This document shows positions 33,687-41,743 of a DNA stretch of 51,723 bases, piece after piece (the stretch's first letter is position 1; each line of letters begins with the position of its first letter). Origin of the DNA: Lysinibacillus sp. ZYM-1 (GTDB lineage Bacteria; Bacillota; Bacilli; Bacillales_A; Planococcaceae); NCBI RefSeq assembly GCF_001308875.1, contig NZ_KQ465134.1, positions 1-51,723 on the forward strand, in the 5' to 3' direction. The notes below the pieces were generated by a model. That model made no database searches, was not told the DNA's origin, and saw only the letters and a list, made by a program, of their open reading frames with translations. The translations under genes and the position numbers were made by a program.

Positions 33687-34648
33687 AATTTAACCTCCCC
33701 AAGTTTCATATGTTTAATCATTGTTAGAGTTTGTAGCTGTTCAACCTCAGCTTTAGGTCCTGTAATGACAACCCCATATGTTTTCATGTCGTGTTGTTCT
33801 AAATATTTAATTCTCTCTTTTAAGTCCAGGTTTTTATGAGCGGAAACAGCGGTAGCAGTCTCCTCATAATCAGCTAGAAAATTTAAGATGGATAAAAAAG
33901 TTTGTTCATGAGAAGTTGCATTTTTAAATGGCGACCAATTTGTTTGATCAGGTTGTACAGGATAGCCTATAGGCGATACAACATTCCCCCTTGCACTTAG
34001 CATGGTGTCTTCTACACCTGTATAAATAGCTGCCCATGTAACATCTACATTCGGCATCTGCTGTATAACTTTATCCACTGAATATAAATCGTTTAAAGAA
34101 ATATACGCTTCTACAACTGTTTCATTTGGTAATCCTTTTAATTTTCTTTGCTCTTCAATCGTATTAAATTCTGCTCGATTATCAGGATGTACTAGCCACT
34201 GATTTGTTTCAGTCGGGTATTTTGGATACGATTTTTCTAGTTTTGAAGTAATGTTCTTTTCGACTAAATTATTTAACATAAAGCGTGTATCATAATGTTT
34301 CACGGGATAGACCTCATCACCTATCTGCTTAAATTGCTCAAATGATAACCCCATCGAAAATAAAGAGAAATTCATATCAAATTCAAGTTCTTCCAATGTC
34401 GTATTCGGTTCTGTTACATAAAGAGTCTGGCTTGTTACATCCATTAATGTTGTAGATTTTGTACCAAAAGCATAATACAAAAATGTTAGCATATAACAAG
34501 TTGGGACAATTAAAAGGGCAATTGTCAACGTCGTTACAATCAGTTTCCGCTTAGATGATGCAACGGCTTTCTTTATTACATTTGTCGAAGGTGCATCTCC
34601 TTTTTCACTATCCTTAGCTTGTTGTAATAATTGTTTATAAGAATCCAA
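33668..34648 (-). CDS. Anti-sigma-type membrane protein (sigma factor regulator N/C domains)
   Basis: A 326-aa single-pass protein: cytoplasmic residues 1-34, a helix (LIVTTLTIALLIVPTCYMLT), and a large extracytoplasmic part with YYAFGTKSTTLMDVTSQTLY and the C-terminal regulator domain (KGLPNETVVEAYISLNDLYS, AIYTGVEDTMLSARGNVVSP). This order matches the sigma-regulator families found next to ECF factors. It presumably binds the upstream sigma factor until a cell-envelope signal appears. It begins 2 nt after the sigma gene. Confidence 0.85.
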   Translation of the reverse strand: MDSYKQLLQQAKDSEKGDAPSTNVIKKAVASSKRKLIVTTLTIALLIVPTCYMLTFLYYAFGTKSTTLMDVTSQTLYVTEPNTTLEELEFDMNFSLFSMGLSFEQFKQIGDEVYPVKHYDTRFMLNNLVEKNITSKLEKSYPKYPTETNQWLVHPDNRAEFNTIEEQRKLKGLPNETVVEAYISLNDLYSVDKVIQQMPNVDVTWAAIYTGVEDTMLSARGNVVSPIGYPVQPDQTNWSPFKNATSHEQTFLSILNFLADYEETATAVSAHKNLDLKERIKYLEQHDMKTYGVVITGPKAEVEQLQTLTMIKHMKLGEVKLWNWVR

Positions 34649-34650
34649 CT

Positions 34651-35127
34651 CTATTCCTCCCTTGTAATCAGTGCGCGCATTTTTTTGCGTCCTCGCGCTA
34701 AATGACTTTTCACAGTATTTAAATTTAAATGTAAGATGTTTGCAGCTTGTTCATTTGTACAGTCATGTACATCGCATAACAAAATAATTTGTTTTTCAAT
34801 CGGTTTAATCTGTTCTAGTAGGTTTAATAACTTCAGATAAGCATCTTGTTCCACAATGATTTTTTCCGGTGTATTTGAATGAATTTGGTCAACAATATCG
34901 GCAGTAACATACCGCTTCTCTTTTCGTGTACTGTCGATGTATGTATAGTAAGCTACTTTAAAGAGCCAAGGTTTGATATCTTGAATTTCTTGACCAAGAA
35001 GGGTGATATGCGCCTTTGTAAATGTGTCCTGAAGCAAGTCCTCCGCTGCACTATGATTTTTGGTAAGTGAATATAAATAGCGATATATATCTTTCATATA
35101 GGTGATATATATTGTTTCAAGTTCCAT
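34651..35127 (-). CDS. ECF-type RNA polymerase sigma factor
   Basis: A 158-aa sigma factor: region 2 is MKDIYRYLYSLTKNHSAAED with LLQDTFTKAH and KPWLFKVAYYTYIDSTRKEK; region 4 is PIEKQIILLCDVHDCTNEQA, then ANILHLNLNTVKSHLARGRK. GGTGGGAAGAG precedes the ATG. It heads a three-gene operon with its likely anti-sigma factor and a membrane protein. A candidate ECF promoter lies upstream. Confidence 0.92.
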   Translation of the reverse strand: MELETIYITYMKDIYRYLYSLTKNHSAAEDLLQDTFTKAHITLLGQEIQDIKPWLFKVAYYTYIDSTRKEKRYVTADIVDQIHSNTPEKIIVEQDAYLKLLNLLEQIKPIEKQIILLCDVHDCTNEQAANILHLNLNTVKSHLARGRKKMRALITREE

Positions 35128-35148
35128 CTCTTCCCACCTTTCAACCTA

Positions 35149-35176
35149 TCCTCGTTTAAAGGTCGTAAAAGGTTGC
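35149..35176 (-). promoter_or_regulatory. Candidate ECF-type autoregulatory promoter
   Basis: On the minus strand GCAACC is followed after 16 bp by CGAGGA, about 22 bp before the sigma start. The AAC core and CG-containing -10 with 16-17 bp spacing fit ECF promoters in general, not a particular consensus. Confidence 0.35.
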
Positions 35177-35238
35177 AAATAGTTTAAATTTATTTTAAAT
35201 GTCTGCTTACAGAATTAGGTGACACATTAAAAAAAAGG

Positions 35239-35269
35239 AAAAAACCCATTCAAAATAAAGGGGTTTTTG
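35239..35269 (-). terminator. Intrinsic terminator
   Basis: AAAAACCC pairs with GGGTTTTT, with U-rich ends on both strands; on the minus strand it closes off transcription from the 35355 remnant before the sigma operon. Confidence 0.65.
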
Positions 35270-35354
35270 CCTTTTTGTTCTCATTCATTCTTTTGTCGAT
35301 TTACTCACAATAAGCAATAAATTATCCTTAAAGTGAGGTTCGATACTTTTAACT

Positions 35355-35502
35355 TTATTTTTCCATATAAATATAACGTGTATTTTCACCATAAACAGCC
35401 AAAGTAACACTGTGTAGGTCTCACTACTGAAAGCGGTCGTGTCGCTTCTTTAAACTGAGGATTCCCAGTACCAGTTGTGCCAGAGATGCTAAATGGTAAC
35501 GG
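35355..35502 (-). pseudogene. 3' remnant of an unrecognised gene
   Basis: Two frames give protein-like text: FSISGTTGTGNPQFKEATRP with LSVV, then after a frameshift SVTLAVYGENTRYIYMEK ending at 35355. It looks like the beta-rich C-terminus of a secreted or surface protein. No start, no SD. GC content is above the local average. Confidence 0.4.
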
Positions 35503-35597
35503 TTTTTAGCGTATACAGCGACATTTCAACTGTTTTAATGTATAAGTAACCATAAATGACACACACTATTATGAGGTGTATCGCACACACTGATTTT

Positions 35598-35626
35598 GGC
35601 TGTGGCGCTAGTTGACAGTCGCAGCC
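35598..35626. other. GC-rich hairpin
   Basis: GGCTG pairs with CAGCC, and the inner bases can pair with G-U help; TCTTTTGTG follows on the plus strand. Possibly a terminator of a lost gene. Confidence 0.35.
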
Positions 35627-35679
35627 TCTTTTGTGTGATGAGTAGTACCCAACTATAATTTACATAAGAGGTGTTTTAT

Positions 35680-35883
35680 TTGACCACATTAGGAAAATTA
35701 CTATATATCGCTTTCCTTGTAACACTGTTTTTAATAACAACAATCTGGGATTATTTTATAAATGATAATTGGGCTTTACTTGAAAATTTATTCTTTTCCT
35801 TTTGGGTAGCAAGTTTTATATTTATGGCATTGTTACTTAGAAGTAAAAAAGGTGAAACTGAAAAAACTAAAAACAGAAGCTGA
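35680..35883 (+). CDS. Small two-helix membrane protein
   Basis: A 67-aa protein: helix 1 GKLLYIAFLVTLFLITTIWD, helix 2 LFFSFWVASFIFMALLL, then a basic tail (RSKKGETEKTKNRS). AGAGGTG is 6 nt before a TTG at 35680, taken as start. The terminator begins inside its last codons. Function unknown. Confidence 0.65.
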   Translation: MTTLGKLLYIAFLVTLFLITTIWDYFINDNWALLENLFFSFWVASFIFMALLLRSKKGETEKTKNRS

Positions 35884-35910
35884 TTGGAGAAATTTCTAAT
35901 CAGCTTTTTT
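35877..35910 (+). terminator. Intrinsic terminator
   Basis: AAGCTGATT pairs with AATCAGCTT, followed by TTTTA, overlapping the end of the 35680 gene. Confidence 0.85.
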
Positions 35911-36116
35911 ACTGTCTATTCCCTCATAATAGTACCGTACAAAACCCACACAATCTGTCTTATTGGGTGTTTCTATTATGATATAAATCTTGTTCTATAA
36001 GGTTACGTTTATTAACAGATTATCTTTAAAAATTTTCTACTAATTAAATTATATAAAAAATACAATTATGATGAATAAGACTAAAGAATGTAGATCAGTA
36101 CTACATATTATGAAAA

Positions 36117-36134
36117 TATAATCTGCAGATTATA
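36117..36134. promoter_or_regulatory. 18-bp perfect palindrome upstream of 36164 gene
   Basis: TATAATCTGCAGATTATA lies 14 bp before the SD of the following gene and 30 bp before its start. It is well placed to be an operator or a leader hairpin. Confidence 0.45.
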
Positions 36135-36163
36135 AATTTTTTACATGTAAGGAGGTGAATTAA

Positions 36164-36505
36164 TTGCCTTTAACTACTGGTCCAATTGAAAATATGGGAA
36201 ATCAGCCAGCAAATGCAAGTAGTGTTCGCATCAAAGTTCTTAATCTCACTGGAGGTTTACTAACAGGCGTAGTAAGAGTTTTTAGACTTAACGGTTCAAG
36301 ACAATTATTGTCAACAACTCCTTTTGCTGCAGTTGCCAATGGTTCTACTTTTGTAACTCCAGGTGTAGGAGGTTCAGCTCAATATGAAGTTGAAATTGTT
36401 CCAAATCAAAATGGGGGAATTTATAGCGTTTATGGACGCACAGCTTCAGGTGTGATCATTACTGCTCAACGGTTTGCAAATTCAGAATTAACGCAGATTT
36501 TCTAA
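36164..36505 (+). CDS. Beta-rich conserved protein, possibly spore or cell surface
   Basis: A 113-aa protein rich in Val, Thr, Gly and Asn with alternating strands (SSVRIKVLNLTGGLLTGVVR, VFRLNGSRQLLSTTPFAAVA, SAQYEVEIVPNQNGGIYSVY). No signal peptide, no Cys. I recall Bacillus proteins of this layout (MPLxTGPIxNxGNQPANAS) without known function; the beta-sandwich-like pattern suggests a surface or exosporium role, as inference. AAGGAGGTG is 6 nt before a TTG start. A perfect terminator follows. Confidence 0.7.
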   Translation: MPLTTGPIENMGNQPANASSVRIKVLNLTGGLLTGVVRVFRLNGSRQLLSTTPFAAVANGSTFVTPGVGGSAQYEVEIVPNQNGGIYSVYGRTASGVIITAQRFANSELTQIF

Positions 36506-36521
36506 TCTTTAAGTTACTCTC

Positions 36522-36554
36522 GAAAAGCCTTATACCTCCGTTATAAGGCTTTTC
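36522..36554 (+). terminator. Intrinsic terminator
   Basis: A perfect 13-bp stem, GAAAAGCCTTATA / TATAAGGCTTTTC, with T-rich tail, 17 bp after the stop. Confidence 0.9.
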
Positions 36555-36686
36555 ATTTTCTTCTTTTTTACATAAGAGAGTGCGATGTTAAGGGTTGCTA
36601 AAAATCCTCATGTGTTGCGTTCAAATTTATTTCTGTTTTTTAAAATTTATATGTTATACTTTTCCATAAAAAGGAGGTACAGTCCA

Positions 36687-36771
36687 ATGGTAAAAAAATA
36701 AAATGAGAAAATCTTTCATTATTTTATCGAATAAACATGGAGATTTTCTCTCTCATAAAATGAATATCTAA
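36687..36771 (+). promoter_or_regulatory. Two tandem mini-ORFs with hairpin: leader-peptide candidate
   Basis: AAGGAGG precedes an ATG at 36687 that encodes only MVKK and stops at 36701. One base later a 22-codon frame starts (MRKSFIILSNKHGDFLSHKM, then NI), ending 17 nt before the MBL gene. The mRNA can pair GAGAAAATCT with AGATTTTCTC across the second frame. A TATACT box lies upstream. Strong SD plus mini-ORF plus hairpin is the pattern of translational or transcriptional attenuation. Confidence 0.45.
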
Positions 36772-36788
36772 ATTAGAGGAGAAATATC

Positions 36789-37637
36789 ATGTTAAATAAA
36801 TTAAGTGACACTATTTATTACTTATCCCATCAAGATGCTAAAGAACAGCCAACATTAGGATTGGTATGTGGTGACAAATATAGTCTAATGATTGATGCTG
36901 GAAATTCAACCCAGCATGCTAAAGGTTTTTTACTAGAAATCGAGAAACTCAATGTACCACCTATCAAATATTTGGTCATTACTCATGCGCATTGGGATCA
37001 CTTCCTTGGCATGAATGAATTTGATGCAACAGTTATCGTTAATCATCAAACAAATGAGCGATTAAAACAATGGCAAAATTATAGTTTTGATGATCATTCT
37101 CTGCAAGAGTATGTGCATACTAATCTGATAAGTGCCAAGTGTATGGAGATCATACAAGCAGATATACCAAATAGAGAGTGTTTTAAATTGCAGGCTGCGG
37201 ATGTAATTTTTGAAAATACATTAACCATCGATTTAGGTAATAAAGTTTGTTTAATTGAAAAAATCCAGAGTACACATACAGACGACTCTACAATTATTTA
37301 TATCCCTGATGAAAAAGTTATTTTTTTAGGTGATGCTGCATATGGAACAACCAAAAATTCTTTATATCATTTCAAGCAATCACTATTATTGCCTATGATA
37401 AAAGACATTCAACAATATGATGCGGAATTGTTCCTACTTGGTCATGAATCAATCTGTGATGCTCATGAAATGAATATTTATTGGGAAGAGTTAACAACAA
37501 CTAGTCGAGCTGTCAAATCTACTTCCCTAGAAAAGGCTATTGAGTGCTTCAAGGTAGAAAATAATAGAAACCCTAATGATAATGAATTATTTTTCTTGAA
37601 AGCATTTGTGAATGACCGTATAATTCAAGCCCTTTAA
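36789..37637 (+). CDS. MBL-fold metallo-hydrolase
   Basis: A 282-aa metallo-beta-lactamase-fold enzyme, cytosolic. Metal ligands: THAHWDH (His66, His68, Asp70, His71), His163 in STHTDDSTII, Asp182 in IFLGDAAYG and His219 in LGHES. These make a complete dinuclear site. It lacks lactamase-specific features and most resembles general MBL hydrolases. AGAGGAG precedes the ATG. Expression may depend on the mini-ORF leader. A terminator follows. Confidence 0.9.
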   Translation: MLNKLSDTIYYLSHQDAKEQPTLGLVCGDKYSLMIDAGNSTQHAKGFLLEIEKLNVPPIKYLVITHAHWDHFLGMNEFDATVIVNHQTNERLKQWQNYSFDDHSLQEYVHTNLISAKCMEIIQADIPNRECFKLQAADVIFENTLTIDLGNKVCLIEKIQSTHTDDSTIIYIPDEKVIFLGDAAYGTTKNSLYHFKQSLLLPMIKDIQQYDAELFLLGHESICDAHEMNIYWEELTTTSRAVKSTSLEKAIECFKVENNRNPNDNELFFLKAFVNDRIIQAL

Positions 37638-37651
37638 TTTTATAGATTAGT

Positions 37652-37681
37652 AGCCACCTCATTTCCAAAGATGAGGTGGCT
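37652..37681 (+). terminator. Hairpin terminator of the MBL gene
   Basis: A perfect 11-bp stem (AGCCACCTCAT / ATGAGGTGGCT) with a weak T tract. Confidence 0.7.
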
Positions 37682-37818
37682 TATTTACTTTCCAACATTA
37701 AATTCACTTTTTCACTTGCTTCTTCAGTTCAACTCAATAAACGATTTATTTGAACAAAGATATCAAGCCATATTACTATTACTGTTGATCGAACTATTTA
37801 ATGGAGGGGAGAACTACC

Positions 37819-38325
37819 TTGCAGATTTATTCCTATAGCATCCCAGAATTCAATTTCTATTACACGAGCATCCCTATTTACAACAAGGACAACCAAATTA
37901 TAAGTATCCTTAAAATAAATCGTCATCGTATCCTTACGCAACTGTTTCATATGCTACTTCGAACAGGAATGCCATACTGCTACAATGCGTTTTCGATTGA
38001 TAATAAGGCGCTATACAAAATTGATTGTGTGTTTACTGGTGTACGTTATACACTCTATAGCAACAGTGCGCTGAAGAAGGTTGCAATAACCCAAAAGCGT
38101 GTGCAATTAATTGAAAAGACGCAGCGTTTTACGATCAACGGAGACGTGTATCGATTCGAGAAAGATTACACTCACTCAGGAACCTTAACATTAAATGATA
38201 AAAAGATTGCTACGATAAGAAATTTAGATCATACCACTACAAATTTAACAAAGCGTATCCATATTGAAGCAATCAATGATATCATCGCCTCTTTAATCGC
38301 TATCCTGTATCAAACTTTTATATAA
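37819..38325 (+). CDS. Tubby C-terminal-like (LURP-one/YxjI-type) protein
   Basis: A 168-aa soluble beta-rich protein (IPIYNKDNQIISILKINRHR, GVRYTLYSNSALKKVAITQK, TQRFTINGDVYRFEKDYTHS, GTLTLNDKKIATIRNL) ending in a hydrophobic helix (IIASLIAILYQTFI). This is the pattern of the 12-stranded tubby-like barrel around a C-terminal helix seen in YxjI-type proteins; the role is unknown. GGAGGGGAG precedes a TTG at 37819, taken as start. Confidence 0.6.
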   Translation: MQIYSYSIPEFNFYYTSIPIYNKDNQIISILKINRHRILTQLFHMLLRTGMPYCYNAFSIDNKALYKIDCVFTGVRYTLYSNSALKKVAITQKRVQLIEKTQRFTINGDVYRFEKDYTHSGTLTLNDKKIATIRNLDHTTTNLTKRIHIEAINDIIASLIAILYQTFI

Positions 38326-38358
38326 TGTTCCGATAACACCCTTCAAAGCCTCATAAAA

Positions 38359-38385
38359 AGCCACATCTTATAAAAAGATGTGACT
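38359..38385 (-). terminator. Terminator of the DUF6713-like gene
   Basis: CACATCTT pairs with AAGATGTG, extended by AG/CT outside a mismatch; the U tract is on the minus strand. It lies 5 bp after the stop at 38390. Confidence 0.7.
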
Positions 38386-38389
38386 GTTT

Positions 38390-38758
38390 CTAAACATTAA
38401 TGAAAAAGAATAAATGGATTGCCGCAAGCATTCCCATGGGATAAATGATAGCTCTTGAAAACGTGTTCTTAAATTCATTTCGAGGATGTCTTTCAAATAA
38501 CAAATGCAGGATTGCATGAATTATAAAGAATATATCGAGAACCCAAAAAGTTATTGTTTGATATTGGCTGAATAGTAAAGTTAGAATGATGACATAAAGA
38601 AAAAGATGAATAATCGTGAATATTTGATAAGCCTTTGAATCTTCCAGATCTTTTAATACGATAAATAATCGCCACTCCGAGCGCCTTATTGCATCCATTT
38701 CATGCAAAAGAAATAAAGCAAGGTTAAATAAAAAAAGGATAAGCAATAAATCAGGCAT
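38390..38758 (-). CDS. DUF6713-like membrane protein
   Basis: A 122-aa protein with four helices. The conserved LFLLHEMDAIRRSEWRLF (HEMDA, residues 19-23) and the later His residues (FIIHAILHLLFERH) resemble DUF6713 and HXXEE-type membrane proteins; possibly metal-binding or enzymatic, not known. AGGAGG precedes the ATG at a normal distance. Confidence 0.65.
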   Translation of the reverse strand: MPDLLLILFLFNLALFLLHEMDAIRRSEWRLFIVLKDLEDSKAYQIFTIIHLFLYVIILTLLFSQYQTITFWVLDIFFIIHAILHLLFERHPRNEFKNTFSRAIIYPMGMLAAIHLFFFINV

Positions 38759-38937
38759 ATAAAACCTCCTCCATCTTTATATACTTAATGTTACTATAAA
38801 ACTATTTTTCAAATTCCAAGTAAATCCTCTAAAATATGTCGATATAAAGTCGCGAATAATGTTGAAATATGGGCTAGAATGTCGCTTCCTCTTTTTTTAT
38901 GATACAATTTACATATATTACATAATGAGGTGATGAT

Positions 38938-39138
38938 ATGGAAGATGAAAAATTAGTTTGCAAGGCTTGTGGTAGTGATTCTTTTACTATCGGGCAAGTT
39001 GGTGGTGATTTTAATCAAGGAAATGTTAGACCTATAGATTCTGTATTTTCTGTAGGTTCCCCATTTATTTTTAGCTTTTGTAAAGACTGCGGAGAAGTGG
39101 CTTCCATTAAGGTGGAAAAACCACAATATTTTATATAA
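38938..39138 (+). CDS. Small zinc-ribbon protein
   Basis: A 66-aa protein with two Cys pairs: CKAC at residues 8-11 and CKDC at 48-51, a probable zinc ribbon. The centre is Gly/Ser rich. GAGGTGATG precedes the ATG. Likely cytosolic; binding partner unknown. Confidence 0.7.
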   Translation: MEDEKLVCKACGSDSFTIGQVGGDFNQGNVRPIDSVFSVGSPFIFSFCKDCGEVASIKVEKPQYFI

Positions 39139-39257
39139 CCCCTAGTTTAATGGGGTCGCTCCCGTCTCAGTGACCCTTAAGTGGTTTCTTTTTATAGTTA
39201 TCTTTCGATGAAATAAGTCACCCATCAAGAGTGGCCTACTTCGTTTCACCTACATAC

Positions 39258-40121
39258 TTATCTCAATACTTTAATCAAAGCACCCAGTTCTTCATTTCCA
39301 AATCCCGCTTCCAATACCCTCTTGAAAAGTTGTTGGGCAAACACCGGAAATTCATTGTTAATATTTGCTTCTTGTGCTTGTACCATAAAAAGTTCAACTG
39401 TCGTCATACACATATTTATAGAACTTTGTGGGTTATCGTAGGTTTCTGTTTGAATTACTTGACTCTCATACTTGATGACCTCTCCAACAACTTGTGAAAC
39501 TTGAGCTATCAAGGCACCAAAATCATCTACACGTAGTCCGTCCGATTCAAGGATGCGTGCCGCGTGGAAAAACCCTAAATAGGAACCAAACAAGTATGAA
39601 AGAAAGGCCAAGTCTGTAGAAGACGCAGCACTGACTTGTTCTCCAAGATAAGGAACATTTCCTGCTAAGCATTTTAAAATATGCTCACTCTGTTGATAGG
39701 CCTTTAAAGAACCTGAAGTGAAAATTGTAGCCTCAGAATTCCCCATTTGGAGTGGGGAAGCCGCTATTGCTCCGTCAAGATAATTCACCTGATTTTCTTG
39801 CGCCCATAGCTCATGGTCACGTGCTTGCTGGGGGCTACCTGTACTCAACTGAATAAGAACCCGGCCTGAGAGAGCTTGTTTGACCTCTTGTGTATTCAAA
39901 ATATGAGTTGAAGCCTCATAATCAGATACACAGATAATGGACACTTCGCTTGCGCTTATGGCAGTTGCTACACTGGTAGCAAAGATAGCTCCGTCTTTGA
40001 TTAAAGGCTCTGCTTTCGCTATTGATCGATTCCATACAGTAACTTGATAGCCCTTTTTAAGCAGTAAACCTGCTAATGTTGCTCCCATTGATCCCAAGCC
40101 AATTATTGTTACATTATTCAT
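39258..40121 (-). CDS. NADP-dependent imine reductase / beta-hydroxyacid dehydrogenase-like protein
   Basis: A 287-aa protein: N-terminal Rossmann domain (VTIIGLGSMGATLAGLLLKK, VWNRS, which suits NADP), and a helical C-terminal dimer domain (SSTDLAFLSYLFGSYLGFFH) as in imine reductases rather than true hydroxyisobutyrate dehydrogenases (the catalytic Lys motif GxxNK is not seen). The start is the ATG at 40121, 7 nt after GGAGGA. Third gene in the operon with AlkC. Confidence 0.82.
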   Translation of the reverse strand: MNNVTIIGLGSMGATLAGLLLKKGYQVTVWNRSIAKAEPLIKDGAIFATSVATAISASEVSIICVSDYEASTHILNTQEVKQALSGRVLIQLSTGSPQQARDHELWAQENQVNYLDGAIAASPLQMGNSEATIFTSGSLKAYQQSEHILKCLAGNVPYLGEQVSAASSTDLAFLSYLFGSYLGFFHAARILESDGLRVDDFGALIAQVSQVVGEVIKYESQVIQTETYDNPQSSINMCMTTVELFMVQAQEANINNEFPVFAQQLFKRVLEAGFGNEELGALIKVLR

Positions 40122-40153
40122 TTTCTGTTCCTCCATTTTTCTGTATTGTTACT

Positions 40154-41236
40154 TTAGCGTTCAACGTAAAATTCTGTTGCAGCTAGCTCTTTCCCATTTA
40201 TGATTACTGCTAGCTTATGTTGACCCGGATAATGCTTTCGGGTTGTCAAATCTTTAAAATGGTGACTCCGTGTGTATTGGTGACCGTCTCTTTCGAAGAT
40301 GCGTTCCGTTATTTTGAATAATTTTCTTGAAGTTGTTCCATTCGCTTTGACAAAATCAATCGCATATTCGATTCGGAGCTTCTGTGGTGCAGTAGAGTTA
40401 GTCTGAACGGTAAATGTAAAATCAAGGGTTTGTCCAATCGCCAGCCGATCTTTTTCTAGCGCTAACTCATGAACTGTCACATCTGGAAAGATGTCAAAGC
40501 CAAACAAGAAGAGCACCTCAGCATCTCCTTTTCGCAGTAAACCACGACACCCATGTTTAATAATCCAATCTGTGATTGAACTCTCTCCATACCAATCACG
40601 TGCGAGCTGTTTCACTAGTTCCGGATGATCCTTGGAAATATCATTCAGATTATTAGCCACACTTTTCTGTACATAAACAGATGGATCCTGTTTGAGTAGG
40701 TTCAATATCGGTATGATTGGTGACGGATTCAATTTGTATGTTTCCAAAGCAGATGCCCAAGGCAATCTAGGGCGACACCCCTCGCTGGCTAACCGCCTGA
40801 TATGAGGATTGGGATGGCTCGCCCACTTTAACATTTGATCCATCATCTTATGTGGATCTTTTACAATAAAAGACCGAACAGCAAACTCTGAACTGGAGAA
40901 TTGCGTAAACACCTCTAATCCATGAATGGAAGCATGCCAATCATCTAGTCCATTTACTTCTACAAAATCAGGCAAAAATAAGTATTCCACTCCCTTACAT
41001 GTAGGTGCAATTTGTATCAAAATGGATAATGCCTCACAATAGGATGTTGGTAAAGTCGTTCGTAAAGAATTACTGATATGCCTAATACGCTGTTTGAATT
41101 TTTTCGTTTCCCAATGGTCGTCATAGATTAAATTCATAAACTTATGTGAATCAAAAGCAGGGTATTCAACTTGTAATATAGTTATAAATTGATGGAAGAA
41201 ATCTGTTGTATATTTACCCTCAAATGTGTCAGCCAT
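40154..41236 (-). CDS. alkC: DNA alkylation repair glycosylase AlkC with C-terminal Ig-like domain
   Basis: A 360-aa protein. Residues 1-250 are ALK/HEAT repeats with the AlkC signatures HPNPHIRRLASEGCRPRLPW, then PILNLLKQDPSVYVQKSVAN and NLNDISKDHPELVKQL. Residues about 252-360 form an Ig-like beta domain (DVTVHELALEKDRLAIGQTL ... KHYPGQHKLAVIINGKELAA), as in known AlkC. AlkC excises 3-methyladenine/3-methylcytosine from DNA. AAGGGG precedes the ATG. It lies between an ABM-like gene (21 bp) and a reductase (32 bp). Confidence 0.88.
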   Translation of the reverse strand: MADTFEGKYTTDFFHQFITILQVEYPAFDSHKFMNLIYDDHWETKKFKQRIRHISNSLRTTLPTSYCEALSILIQIAPTCKGVEYLFLPDFVEVNGLDDWHASIHGLEVFTQFSSSEFAVRSFIVKDPHKMMDQMLKWASHPNPHIRRLASEGCRPRLPWASALETYKLNPSPIIPILNLLKQDPSVYVQKSVANNLNDISKDHPELVKQLARDWYGESSITDWIIKHGCRGLLRKGDAEVLFLFGFDIFPDVTVHELALEKDRLAIGQTLDFTFTVQTNSTAPQKLRIEYAIDFVKANGTTSRKLFKITERIFERDGHQYTRSHHFKDLTTRKHYPGQHKLAVIINGKELAATEFYVER

Positions 41237-41257
41237 GTCCCATTCCCCTTTTAGTTA

Positions 41258-41587
41258 TTATTTCAATCCGTTCAAATTAGTCGGGACTAGATGTCTTTGT
41301 GTAATCTCCCGTGAATCAATCATAGATACAAAGATTTGAAATTCAGAGGTAGTCTTCAGTTTCTCCATAGCAACCAGAGCACTTTCCATATCACACCAAT
41401 ATATAATGTCCGTCCATTGACTTTCATCGGATGTATGTAGTAAGGTACGGCCTTCAAATCCTGATACTTCAAGCTTTAGTACCTCCGTAAGTGCGGCAGC
41501 TGTCTGACAAAAACAACGCTTGTCGATCCCCTCCTTCAGTTCAAATAATACAACTTCCATTACATAGTTTTGTTTTTCTAGTTCCAT
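41258..41587 (-). CDS. ABM-like (antibiotic biosynthesis monooxygenase fold) small protein
   Basis: A 109-aa protein with the dimeric alpha/beta barrel pattern: VMEVVLFELKEGIDKRCFCQ, GFEGRTLLHTSDESQWTDII, YWCDMESALVAMEKLKTTSE. Members are small oxygenases or putative stress proteins. Start at the ATG at 41587, 8 nt after AAAGGAG. First gene of the operon divergent from the WYL regulator. Confidence 0.72.
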   Translation of the reverse strand: MELEKQNYVMEVVLFELKEGIDKRCFCQTAAALTEVLKLEVSGFEGRTLLHTSDESQWTDIIYWCDMESALVAMEKLKTTSEFQIFVSMIDSREITQRHLVPTNLNGLK

Positions 41588-41661
41588 TTTTTTGTCTCCT
41601 TTTAGCCTCTTAATGATGAGGTCAATGTACATCCTGTCAAAATGTCAAATCTTCATAAACA

Positions 41662-41713
41662 TTGACTTCGAGTTTTACTATACGGGATAATAGTGACAAC
41701 TATTGTCACTATT
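41662..41713 (+). promoter_or_regulatory. Promoter with 25-bp perfect palindromic operator
   Basis: TTGACT (41662-41667), 18 bp, GATAAT (41686-41691), overlapped by AATAGTGACAA-CTA-TTGTCACTATT (41689-41713), an 11-bp perfect inverted repeat. It lies 30 bp before the WYL gene, so autorepression is likely. The divergent operon's start region is about 100 bp away. Confidence 0.75.
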
Positions 41714-41743
41714 AATTCATTTTTTAAAGAGGAGGCACTTTTC

